DNA of 41,374 nucleotides from Oehlia diaphana (taxonomy: Eukaryota; Glomeromycota; Glomeromycetes; Glomerales; Glomeraceae): positions 118,334-159,707 of the forward strand of contig QZLH01000113.1 in NCBI GenBank assembly GCA_003833135.1. Reading direction: 5' to 3'. Positions 30,660 to 41,200 of the stretch are shown piece after piece. Within the stretch, counting starts at the first letter, position 1. Every line of letters begins with the position of its first letter. The notes beneath the pieces were generated by a model. That model worked only from the letters and a program-made list of their open reading frames with translations. It ran no database searches and was not told the DNA's origin. Both the position numbers and the translations under genes were made by a program.

Positions 30660-32361
30660 GATCAAAACCATACTGCTTAATAAATTCCATATAACATATC
30701 CATCTTCAAGATTACGGTTAAGACAATTTACAACGCGTTTATAATTTCTTCTTCTATTTGCGATTACTATTTTACTATCATGAGCAAAATTTTTCGGATT
30801 ATTGTAACCTTCTCGAGATTCATCCTGCTATCCACCTTTCGGCCGATGACACATGGTTTTTGGAATATTTGATTTTTCTAATTAAACGCTTGGGACCACA
30901 ACATGCATGTGTCTTCGGCTCTTCTTTTTCGCCAGACAAGGTGCCGATTCGGCGCAGTTGTCCCAATGACGGTAATGACCGGACTTTTTCGGATAACATT
31001 CGAACATTGTTGTAATATCTCGCCATCGACATTGTTGCTAATCCTTTGGTTCTCATATATTATGTCTTTTGTTATAGTTTTTGTTTTTATTCCGCTACAC
31101 ATTGATATACTGTATATACAGTATATACAGCATAGCACATTATTGTGCCGATCATTTGTCGATCATTTATTAATCTTATCCAGTAGTAACTTTTTTTTTG
31201 CTTATTTATAAAAACATTGACAATAATTGGCACGTATAAAACTTTTGGTTTCAAACGAATTGAGATGGTTTCATTTTACCAACATATTCCCAAATAGTAG
31301 ATGAATGTATGGTAAAATTTTCTGAGTTCGCCCGAACATCTGTGGCTTCGCCCGAAGCTTTAAAGTCAAATTACCATATGATCTGCAAATGAGATCCCAA
31401 AGCTTAATTTTTGTGTTACACCGATTTTCACTATACTATTTTCTAGTTATCTCGATCTATTAAATAAATAGTCAATATAAAATTTATGGATCGCCTAAGA
31501 GGCTTTAAGATGTAAGACAATTATGATCTACAAATGATCGACATTGTGTCCGCTATGCTTATATGATACATACACGTTCTAAACATAAATTTACAATCCT
31601 CCCTTTTTCCATTGATATCGTTAAATTACTGCGGGCAAACAAACGTATTAGGTTCCATCGTCGTAATTTTGTCTGCTAAGATAATTAGCGTCCTTAGAAA
31701 GATATTTTTTCTGATCTTGAAACTTTATTTTCTCGAAAGACTCCATTTTGTTACATAGATCGTTCAGAGGGAGGGCTATTGCGTTCCTGGTGGTAATTCG
31801 GGATTGAAGAGAAAATCATTTGTATTTTTTAAATTTGATGTCGAAGGAAAAAATGAATCAGTATGCGAGGAACTTTATTACCGAAGTGTTTTTTTTCGCT
31901 ATATTTTCGTTGAAACTGCAGCACAAAAATGACGAAATGGAATTGTATGAGTTTCAAACCTACTTTTGAGGGATTAAAGTGACCGACTGCGGCTGACTCT
32001 CATCTTTCTGATTTAACATTTTATCGCCAAAGTTCCGCCGCAGTGAATTCGCACTATTAATTAGTTTGTACAACTAAGTGTCTCAGTCCTAATTTTATTA
32101 AAATTGCGTCTAACGGTCCAACCCATAGCTCATTGTCCCGCCCTAAGGATCAGCCAAATAATAAACTTTGATTTTTTACTGCGGCTAGCGTGGTATATGT
32201 ATTTAAAAGTTTTTTCTATAGTTGGAAACCTATTCATTTTAAATGCCTGGCGTTCTAGTTAAATAGTTTTATTGTATAATCGCATAGACTAATGGTGCAA
32301 TACATAATATATAATCCAACGTATCTTTGAATAAAGTCCATTTTTTTTTAAAGTTAAAAAT
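30660..32361. other. Intergenic, no gene supported
   Basis: Overlapping frames on both strands at 30758-31211 have no family resemblance. A palindrome TACTGTATATACAGTA sits at about 31109-31124, and GTTCGCCCGAAC plus CTTCGCCCGAAG lie at 31324-31361, near-palindromic relatives of the motif at 15514. The composition of 31760-32170 is less AT-rich than its surroundings. Confidence 0.4.
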
Positions 32362-33098
32362 ATGTCTGGCGGAATGTATGATTTGGATTACTGATGTTAA
32401 TGGTGAATATGTAGCTGGCGATAAAAAATTTCATTCATGCGGCAACAGAACAACGTTAGATATTGATACAGAATCAGATGATGCATACTTGCTTTTGGCA
32501 ACTACAGTTGGTGAATTAAAAACAAAGTATCGTGGACCATTTGGTTGGTTCCCTTGGAAACTGTTAAAATTACTACAAACATAACGATCATTTCTTAGTT
32601 ATCATATTTTTTCAATAGGATTTAAGAAATCGTCTTATAGAATACTTAAGTTCTATTAATCATAAGAACGAATTTTCTACCTTTAAGGGTGCTCTTTCAA
32701 TAGACTTACATAAAATTAAAAGTACTCCTCCTGGCACTACAATTATTGGTGAGGCAGATGCTACTGGTAATGATTTTGGACCTTTGGGAGAACAAATGTA
32801 TTCATTAGAGTCTCTTTTATCCGTGAATAAAGAAGAAAGAAATATCAAATTAAAAGAAGCTATAAAAAATTTATCATCACGCGTCTGGTATTCAATCAGT
32901 AGTCTAGTAAAAGATACAATTTCCCAAGAAGTTGTTCGTAGACGTCAACTTCGATTTCTTGTCTCTATGGTACGATCATATAGGACGTTAGAACTATTTT
33001 GCACTTTAAAACCTCGTAAGCAAGATCAAACAATCAAGTCACAGGTTACAAAAAAGATTATAAAGGAGAGCAATGGCCGATTGGACGAAAAAATTTAA
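32362..33098 (+). pseudogene. Unknown gene, probably frameshifted
   Basis: ATG at 32362 starts MSGGMYDLDY, then a stop; one base over, the frame continues DVNGEYVAGDKKFHSCGNRT, TLDIDTESDDAYLLLATTVG and RGPFGWFPWKLLK. After about 50 bp of non-coding sequence ending TTTTTTCAATAG (a good acceptor at 32620) it resumes DLRNRLIEYLSSINHKNEFS, KSTPPGTTIIGEADATGNDF, then SLESLLSVNKEERN and a basic tail to a stop near 33098. A matching donor in phase was not found. The second half is a convincing exon of about 160 codons. The family is not recognised. Either one error in the sequence plus a non-obvious intron, or a young pseudogene. Confidence 0.45.
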
Positions 33099-33559
33099 CC
33101 TTGTATTTACAGAAAGGATTCCGAATTGAAAGGGTATTAAATTCCATGGGAATTAAATGGAATATTTTAGATGCAATTGACAGCCTTACTCCTTGCTTTT
33201 TTACTAGTACTATTAATGATTCGAAATTTGGCTAGAAATAATTTTAAGCAATGAAGTGATCTCGTAAAATTAAATATAAATAATTTAAGAAAACCTTGGC
33301 AAATGAAAGAGTCATGTGTATAAAACAAGTGTGTGATAACAATGATGGGTTGAGTTTCAACAGCCAAGCGAAAAAGTTTTTAATTTTGATTATTAGCATT
33401 TTTAACTTTGATTATTAGCAATTGTTAGATAAAGAAATTCAAATTTTAATATTTTTGCAAGCATTTTATTACAATTTACATATTATTACAGAGTAATAAT
33501 AAAAGAATAATAAATCAAATAAATTTAAATTTTTAGAATAAATATTATTGTATCTATAT
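33099..33559. other. AT-rich spacer
   Basis: No gene is seen. It should hold the 3' end of the gene at 32362-33098. The phrase TTTTAACTTTGATTATTAGCA is repeated in tandem near 33377-33420. Confidence 0.4.
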
Positions 33560-33720
33560 AATATTCCTAAAATAAATATCTTCTCTTTTTGCATATGACG
33601 AGCTCTTTTCATCATGGTGTCAAAAATAATTTTTTTATTTTGTTGAATCTCTTGATCTCTAGAATTACTTTCATAATTATCTTCCTCCGGTTGAATAACG
33701 ATCTTATATACATTAAAGAA
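33560..33720 (-). pseudogene. Short coding-like fragment
   Basis: The minus strand reads IVIQPEEDNYESNSRDQEIQ, QNKKIIFDTMMKRARHMQKE. Upstream (33720-33830) are fragments such as DVITKDLYEVFIF and VYVEEGLYVEI interrupted by stops. It looks like the 3' part of a decayed gene; family unknown. Confidence 0.3.
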
Positions 33721-33839
33721 ATTTCGACATATAGCCCCTCTTCAACATAAACCCATTTATTACTACATAAAAATGAACACTTCGTATAGATCTTTTGTAA
33801 TTACATCGTAATACATCACATCGTACAATTCCTTAAAAA

Positions 33840-34522
33840 TACCTATATTGACAATTTTTTGATTAATAATATTTTTCTTTTACCTTCATCAACGCTGACA
33901 AAAAAAATGTGGCATATTGGAAAATTAGCAACGTGACAAAAACCGAGGGGTTTAACTTATTTCCTCATAATATAGTCAAATTTGATGTAATTTTAATCAC
34001 TAGACTTGAAAAAAAATAATGTTATTGATAATATAAAAAATTGTAATTTTATTTGTAATTAATAAGAAACATTAATTTTATAATGTGCCAAACTATTGTA
34101 ATCACAAAGCCACTTTAAATATTTAATATCTTCTAATAAATAATTGTAAAGAAATACGTTACTAAATAAAAATTATATAAAATAATTAATTTATTTCTAA
34201 AATGACTTCAAACTCTTAAAAAAAATTGAAAAAAAACAATAATTAACAATTCTTATGATTACTTATTATAACGATATAAATATAAAGGAACTATTTTATT
34301 TATTTTATTTACTTAATTTGAATTTAATAAGATGAGTTAGATGACTATATCAGTATCTAATACCGTAGTTTACGCGTTTGTATTAATAGTATTAATATTG
34401 ATAATAAATCTCGATCAGTAATATGATAATGAGTATAATATGACTCCCATTGTATGTATGGTATGGTTTTCATTGTCCATACTGTATAGTTATTAATTTT
34501 ATACAGTATACTGTTTACTTTA
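33840..34522. other. AT-rich spacer before the telomere-like repeats
   Basis: No gene is seen. A short inverted pair ATACTGTAT...ATACAGTAT (about 34477-34512) sits right before the TTAGGG array. Confidence 0.4.
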
Positions 34523-34679
34523 AGGTTAGGATTAGGGTTAGGATTAGGGTTAGGATTAGGGTAAGAATTAGGGTAAGAATTAGGGTAAGAATTAGGGTAA
34601 GAATTAGGGTAAGAATTAGGGTAAGAATTAGGGTAAGAATTAAGAGAATTAGGGTTATGGTTAGGGTTAGGGTTAGGGA
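34523..34679. repeat. Interstitial telomere-like TTAGGG array
   Basis: The plus strand carries TTAGGGTTAGGA units, then eight or so copies of a derived 12-mer TTAGGGTAAGAA, then TTAGGGTTATGG and pure (TTAGGG)3-4 up to 34679. TTAGGG is the telomere repeat of most filamentous fungi. All units run in one orientation, so it is not a head-to-head telomere fusion. The frames open through it on both strands are by-products of a 12-bp period. Confidence 0.9.
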
Positions 34680-34697
34680 TTTGGTTATTTAAAATAT

Positions 34698-35320
34698 AAA
34701 GTAAAGTTCTAATTGGATCAGTTCTAATCTGACAATCCAGACTGAAAATTTGGATTAGTCCAGTCCAGATTGATGCTTCAACTCGAACTGAAATATTCGG
34801 TCTGGTCTGATCCATTTTCAGATTATAAATCTAACTCAGACTGAATTAAACAGGTTAGGACCAGACTAGACTGAGTAAACATTTTCGCAATGGTTTTATA
34901 TTAAAACCATTGCAATTGTTTAATTGTTAAATAAAAAAACATTGCAAAACATTTTTTTTAATATATTATTATTAAAAAAGTGTTTTCACAATGTTTCTCT
35001 AATCAATTTAATGAAAAAATATTGCAGAAACATTTTTTTATAGCAGAATATTAAAAAAAATGTTTCACACCATTTTTTAATTAATTTAACGAAAAAATGT
35101 TGTAAACCGTTTTTTCAAAGTAATTATAATTAAAAAATGTTTTAGTAATATTTTTTTATTATAGGACCAGACTGGATCAAAATAACTGGTCTGGTCTGGT
35201 CTGATCCCAGATTATCTTTTTAATATAATCTGGACTAGACTGAAATGAACCAATTTTTCAGTCCAGTCCCAGGTTACTTCCCAACCTGAACCAATCTAGA
35301 CCATTTAGAGCTTTAGACAA
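34698..35320. mobile_element. Non-autonomous element B with GGTCT-rich inverted arms
   Basis: The ends TAAAGTTCTAATTGG (left) and, inverted, TAAAGCTCTAAATGG (right) are similar. Each arm (34698-34880, 35163-35320) contains degenerate CAGTCC/GGTCTGGTCTGGTCTGA repeats in opposite orientation. The middle (34880-35160) is a tandem array of about 70 bp units made of TGTTTC-A-AATGTTT and AAAAAATGTTGCA. It has no coding capacity. It has the same plan as the elements at 7108-7609 and 39694-40217. No clear target duplication was seen. Confidence 0.55.
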
Positions 35321-35784
35321 GATATTGCGTTTTAAAGTTTTTCTGTCTCAAAATTTTAAATTTTTAAAACTATAGTTTCAAAAGACTTTGTAAAAAAACT
35401 AAAATGCAATATCATGATTATAAAAAAATATTTTTGCATAAATATAACTAGAATTAAACTGAAAATAATTTCTAATAAAGTTCAGGGAAAAAATTTTTTA
35501 CTTGCAAAAAAAAAGAAAAAAGACTGATCAGTCTTAAAAAGACTGCAGTTCTTAAAAAGACTGCCGATCTTATTATATGTGATACAAGACTGAAAGACTA
35601 TAGTCCTACACTAAGATGAACTGGTTCATCTTTTTATGGTATAGGATTGTAAGACTATAATCTTTTAGGACTAATGACCATCTTTATATGCCACCCAAAT
35701 TATTTTGGGCTATTATAATTATAAGTAAAATCTTAAATTCAATTATGGCATCCCAAATTATTTTGGTACTTTTATAGTAAATTA
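35321..35784. other. AT-rich DNA with local repeats
   Basis: No gene is seen. Short repeated phrases occur (TCTTAAAAAGACTGC twice near 35533-35564; GACTATAGTC/GACTATAATC near 35597-35662; CCCAAATTATTTTGG at 35694 and 35752). They look like remnants of inverted repeats. Confidence 0.45.
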
Positions 35785-35963
35785 TACAGTCAACCTTTAT
35801 TATAACGAACCCTAAGATTCAGACCTTTAACTTCACTATATATAGGGCTATAGTGAAGATTTTAAGAGATTTGATTGGTTAATTCGTTATAGTAAAGAAA
35901 ATTTATTATAGGTGTCTGAAAAATTATTATATCAAGGGTTCGCTATATCAAGATTTAACTGTA
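35785..35963. mobile_element. Mariner-type MITE D1 (175 bp, TA target)
   Basis: The ends CAGTCAACCTTTATTATAACGAACCCT (35787 on) and the inverse of 35934-35961 (AGGGTTCGCTATATCAAGATTTAACTG) match imperfectly over about 27 bp. TA dinucleotides flank both ends (35785-35786, 35962-35963). TA duplication and CAGT termini are typical of Tc1/mariner-type elements. The centre contains CACTATATATAGGGCTATAGTG. Confidence 0.85.
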
Positions 35964-36242
35964 TATAAATTAAATGAATTACAGTATCCCAAATTATAAT
36001 TATGGCATTCTAAAATAATTTGGACAGCATGTACAGCTATCTCAACTAAATTAAAATTATAAAAGAAAAACATTATTTAAACTTACTTTTTGAAGAAAAA
36101 AAAAATGTGGAGCGTTAAACTCTTACTGTTCAACATTACACATTTATACAATACATTGTACCAGTCTATTTATTATACTAAAATACTTATAGTAAGTGTA
36201 TTAGATGAGCTTTTTTTTTCTGAAAAAAAATGAGTTTATATT

Positions 36243-36679
36243 ATAGTGTTAACATCTTTACAGAAACTTAACATTTTTAATCAATATAGAATTGATATCG
36301 TTAAGTTTATCTTAACAGTATCATTTCGATATCATTTCGATATCATTTTAATATAGATTTAATATTGATACGATATTGAAATAAAGTATTATCATTTTGA
36401 TATCATTTCAATATTAAATTGATATCGAAATAATATCGAAATGATAATTAAAATGATATTGAAATAATATCTTTAAATTAAACTTAAAGATGTTATTTCG
36501 ATATCATTTCTATTATCATTTTAATATCATTTTGACATTGATTTAATATTAAAATGATATCAAAATGATAATACTTTATTTTGATATCGTATCAATATTA
36601 AATCTATATTAAAATGATATCAAAATGATATCAAAATGATATCACTTGAAAACTTAAAGTTTCTGTAAAGCATAGTGAT
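36243..36679. mobile_element. Foldback element rich in GATATC/ATCATTT
   Basis: Two arms of about 230 and 200 bp are inverse copies of one another and meet near 36478 with almost no spacer. The outer ends are ATAGTGTTAACATCTTTACAG...(left) and CTGTAAAGCATAGTGAT (right). The arms consist of degenerate GATATCATTT and TTAATATTGAT words. Single strands would form a very long hairpin. It is non-coding. Confidence 0.85.
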
Positions 36680-36719
36680 TAAAAAAAGGGTAACTTGCCA
36701 TTACAATAACTTACAAAAG

Positions 36720-39620
36720 TCCATTTAAAATTTGACGATAATTTACCAACAATTTGTAATGAATTCAAAAGGAACGATACTATTAAAATAGACAATGAAT
36801 TATCATTTGCAAAAAAATCAAGTCAATCAAATGATTTTAATAGTATTGAATTTGCTGAAATAGCTCATGAAGATGAAATTAATTTTATTTTACATACAAA
36901 AATCAAAATATTTTATATATAATAAAATGTTCAGTCCCTGATTGGAATGATAAAGATTATAAAGAATCTATAATTAAAGAACTGACAACCATTAATCAAC
37001 AATTAATTTAACAGTTAAAATTAAATCATAGTTTATTCTTTGAATGGTTATGATATACAGTGAAGTAAAGAAGCTATTTTTGCAAAAGATGGGAATTGAA
37101 TATAAATTTATATAATGGACAATCTATTATATATACTGATATAAACAATACAGTTTCTCCTACAAATTTACTTACTTTTTATTATAATAATATTGATTCT
37201 AAAGATATTTTACGTTTACAACTATCTGATGCATGTATTAATTTTCTGATTACTGAAATCACTTTTAAAAGCAATTTGTTAGAATTTTTTTTAAAATGTA
37301 GAGATGAAGAAGAAGAATTGAATGCATCTTATGGTCATATTTTTGCAAGAAAAATCTTGGTTGATGATAAACTATTTTTAAAGATTTAAGTTTGACTACT
37401 CATACACAAATTGATTTTTTTAAGTTTTATATAATTTGGATATATAATTTAGCTAAAGAAAATACTAATTATATATCAGATCCATTTAATTTTTATTTTT
37501 TACCAAAAATAGAGATACTGAATAGTGAAAAGTTAAATACTCCTGAAAAATTAGCTGATTAGATAAACAATTTACTGTATATCAAAAGAATTTGTTTAAT
37601 ATAATTTCTTATGATGATATCACTCATGTTTTTGGATTAAAACTGAATTCACTTATTTCACTATCAGAAGACAAATTTAAAATATCAGAAAAACAACTTG
37701 AAGTTGTTAATTTTAAAAAGAAATTGGGTTTAAAAGAATGGATTGGAAATGCGGTATATGCTAATTTAGTGAAATGGATTAAAGATAATCATTTCCTTCA
37801 AGGTTTAATAATTACTAACTAATATTATAAAATAGTAAAAAGCAAAAAAATTGCTATTAATTTTATCAAAATACCAAATGTAAGATCAAGTAATAAATCT
37901 TATTTAGAAGTAATCCCTTACACAAATAAACTAATAATATCGTAACATATTATTAATTCACTTTATGTAAATCTTAAATTAAATCTGACGATATAATTTA
38001 TAGTGATTGTAATTTTTTAGTCAAATTTGAATAATATGAAATTTATATTAATAGAAATCATATTAAACCTTCAAAAGAATTTAAACATGATATAAATGTT
38101 ACGCTCAATAATATGAAGCTATTTAAAGTCTTACAATGTGTATTTGAAGAATATGAGCATTTTTTTTCTCAAAAAATTACTTTAAGAAGATTTTTTAGAA
38201 AAAATATCACATATTCCTTATATCTATCTTAAGGAAAAAGAAATGGAAGAGATATCAGTCTATAGAATTGATTTAAAACCACCGATATTTGAATTTTTAA
38301 AATTATATTTAAATGATTTAAATATTTCATATCTTTTGACACAAAAGGAAAATATTATGAATAAAATAAATTATTTAATTTAATGCAAAATTTAAACAAT
38401 TTAGAAATCATCAAAATAAATATATAATTTCTTTATGTAAATTCCTTGATATCAAACAATAAAAAAAAGTTAATATTATTCTTAATAATAATAATGAAGT
38501 GCAAGATAATAATAAAAATTATAAAATTATAATGACTGGGATTACCAATTTGAAGGATTTAAATAATGAAAATCCTGAATATTATAAATATATAAAAATA
38601 GAACTAACGTTAGATGATAATAATTATAAGTTTTTGGATGATGCAAAACGATTTGTATCTGCATGGAAAATATGATTATGTTCTGTCACAAAAGTTGAAA
38701 CATATGGATGTTGACGCTAATTATCTCAAAAAACAACTTGAAATTAAAAGAGATTCTTGTAAAATTCAGATTATATAATTTTAATAGATTTTCTGCGATT
38801 ATTAAGATTCTTAAAACAGATGACATTATTACTAAGTATTTTCTTTTATGGGTAATTATTGAAATCCTTTAACAGTAATATTAGTTTTTAGTCCAAAAAA
38901 TTGAGATTTGCAAATTTATTATATTAAAAATTAAAAATAGATCAAAATAAAGAATTTTACTATATAATTCAAACTCTCTTTCTATTATCTCAAGAATATT
39001 GTATTCTGTTAATACATATTATTCATCAACAACTTATGAACCCTTAAATATCAAATCAGTTTTGTGAAAAAGAAATCAGATTGTGGTTAATATTGAACCT
39101 GCAATGGATTATACAGTATATATTTTAATATTTGTATAATACCTTTTGTATAAAAATTGTTCATGAAGACAAAGATAATAAAAAAGATTTATATTCTTTA
39201 AACTTATTTGAATATATTTTATCAGATGGAAATTATAATAATCAATGTAAAAAATATAAATCAATATACATATTTATATGTTGAATGGTATAAATTATGT
39301 CAAATAAATTACTTAAAGGAAAATTTTAAAATTGGACCAGTAGAAATAAAACAATTAATAATTTTATTTAAGAAATGCAATTAAAGATAAATTGCTATGA
39401 TGATATAGTATTTGAATAGATACTATATGATCAGTTTAATAATATTAAAAAAATAGATAAAGGTGGTTTTGCTACAGTATATTTGGCAAAATGAAAGGAT
39501 GGTCCATTGGAATATATGTAAATAAAAAAATATATAATAAGAATCCTAGAAGTTCAAATAAAGTAATTGGCCTTGAAATATTACCAAATATTACTGATAA
39601 TTTTTTAATTAAGATATGAA
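36720..39620 (+). pseudogene. Extensively decayed protein kinase-type gene
   Basis: A 2.9-kb plus-strand stretch of coding-like DNA interrupted by many stops and frame changes. Upstream pieces: ELSFAKKSSQSNDFNSIEFA, DYKESIIKELTTINQQLI, SLFFEW, then the frame 37096-37389 (NLYNGQSIIYTDINN, DILRLQLSDACINF, CRDEEEELNASYGHIFARKI) and 37592-37822 (KFKISEKQLEVVNFKKKLGL, KEWIGNAVYANLVKW). Near the 3' end (39430-39500) is FNNIKKIDKGGFATVYLAK, stop, KDGPLEY, which is a kinase glycine loop. The order, a long N-terminal region of unknown type followed by a kinase domain, is inferred. The kinase domain is lost after about 60 residues, 36 bp before MITE D2. Not functional. Confidence 0.6.
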
Positions 39621-39653
39621 TTTTTTAAAAATCATTTTAATAGAAAAGTTTTT

Positions 39654-40360
39654 TACAGTTAACCCTTATTATAATGAATCCTAGGGTTCAAACTAGAGAT
39701 GATCATGACTTAAACTGAACTAAACTGGCCCAGTTCAGTTCAATTTACATTTTGAGTGAACTGAACCATGGTTTAGTTCAAAAGTTCAGTTCAGTGAACT
39801 GAACTGAACCGATTTATTTAAAGGTTTAATTTAGGCAATTTTAATAAGACACTATTGAATATTCATATTATTGGATCGTATAATAAAATAAATTTATAAT
39901 TTAAGTCTTGCTGATTATATAAATTTTCCAATTTTTTATTTTTATTAGCAAGAATTTTAATTTTGTATATAAACGTAAAAATTTTAAATATTAATTGCTG
40001 TTAAATTAATAATTAAGTTTAATGATTTACCTTTTAAAGAAATAGTGATATTACATAATTATTAAATACAATTCTCAGTTCAGTTCAGTTCAGTTTGAAC
40101 TGAGTCAACTTGAACTAAATCGTGGTTCAGCGGTTCAGTTCAGGGTATGAGCGAACTGAATCATAAGTCGAGTTGACTCAGTTCAAACTGCAGTTCACTG
40201 AATCATAATCATCTCTAGTCTAGACCTTAATTTTACTATAAAGCTATATTAAAGATTTTAAGAGATTTAATTGGTTAATTCGTTATGCAAGGGAAAATTT
40301 ATTATAATTGTTTGAAAAATTCACTATATCAAGGGTTCATTATATCAAAATTTGACTGTA
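39654..40360. mobile_element. Mariner-type MITE D2, interrupted by element C
   Basis: It begins TA-CAGTTAACCCTTATTATAATGAATCCT (39654 on) and ends AAGGGTTCATTATATCAAAATTTGACTG-TA (to 40360), the same ends as MITE D1. The parts outside the insertion align with D1 along its length, including AAGATTTTAAGAGATTTAATTGGTTAATTCG. The 524-bp element C at 39694-40217 sits inside. Removing it would leave about 180 bp, the size of D1. Confidence 0.85.
39694..40217. mobile_element. Non-autonomous hAT-like element C with GTTCA-rich arms
   Basis: The ends are TAGAGATGATCATGACTT and, inverted, TAGAGATGATTATGATTC. The arms carry degenerate GTTCAGTTCA repeats in inverted orientation, with an AT-rich non-coding middle. 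The flanks GTTCAAAC (39686-39693) and GTCTAGAC (40218-40225) both align with ATTCAGAC of the uninterrupted MITE D1, so an 8-bp target duplication, since diverged, is supported. That fits the hAT superfamily. Confidence 0.8.
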
Positions 40361-40849
40361 TAATTTAAACATTATAAAATAATTATTTTTTATTATTTAC
40401 ATTTTAATAGATTAAAACATACTCAATAAATAAAAAAAGTAATATTCTTAATATATATGGAATATCTCAAAGTCCAAATACAAAAAAATATATTATAGTA
40501 GGACCCTAGAAAATACATATATAGGTAAGGTCCCAAAAATATTTTTTATTAATAGCTCTAAGTAAAGGTTTTTATTATGATCACTAAGTATTGTTGATAT
40601 CTAACCTCAAAAATTATATAGTAAAAATAAGCAAGTCAATCTTCTAACCTAATTAAATTTTTATTATAATGTATATAATTTATAAAATAATTTATTAATT
40701 AAAAATATTTTTGTTAAATACGTTTTTAAATATGATCAATACATTGTAAAGCTAAACTAAATATAATATACAAGTAGATTAATAGTATTCAATTAATAAT
40801 AAACAGTAAAAGAAAATTCTGAAATTAATATTATTACAAAAAATGCAAA
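40361..40849. other. AT-rich spacer
   Basis: No gene is seen. AATATAATATACAAGTAGATTAAT at 40757-40780 resembles part of the repeat unit described from 40850 on. Confidence 0.4.
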
Positions 40850-41170
40850 TTTCTCTACAAATATTATACTTACACCCATAAAAATTAATATGTAAGTAGT
40901 TTCGACCTTGCTGAACAATTATCAATTAATATAGAAAGTCAATTTTATTTGACCAAAGTGGTGTAATTACGCTCTGAAGTTGTAAATAAAAAGTGAAAAT
41001 TTTAAAAGTTATTACCATTATAAAAATATGCTTTTCTATATAAATATCATACTTAACCTCATGAAAATTAAAATACAAGTAGATTTAACTTGCTAAATAA
41101 CCTTACTTAAGCAAAAAAGGTAATTTGATATAACCAAAGTGGTGAATAGTAAAATTATATTTAAAGTAAA
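40850..41170. repeat. Degenerate direct repeat of about 185 bp
   Basis: Two copies (about 40850-40985 and 41030-41170) share, in order, ATATTATACTTA/ATATCATACTTA, CCATAAAAATTAATAT/TCATGAAAATTAAAAT, AAGTAG-TT, CTTGCT-A, and ACCAAAGTGGTG. Divergence is high. It is non-coding. Confidence 0.6.
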
Positions 41171-41200
41171 ACATATTTCACTGGTAAAAAATTGGTCTAT

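Noticed and set aside
30820..31211. Overlapping 78-102 codon frames on both strands
   Set aside because: They overlap each other and no family, splice pattern or biased composition favours any of them.
34523..34679. Chromosome end (true telomere)
   Set aside because: Sequence continues for almost 7 kb beyond it and the repeats are degenerate, so it is interstitial.
34357..34815. Open frames on both strands through the TTAGGG array
   Set aside because: A 12-bp period keeps all frames open; the peptides are pure repeats (PNSYPNSY, RVRIRVRI).
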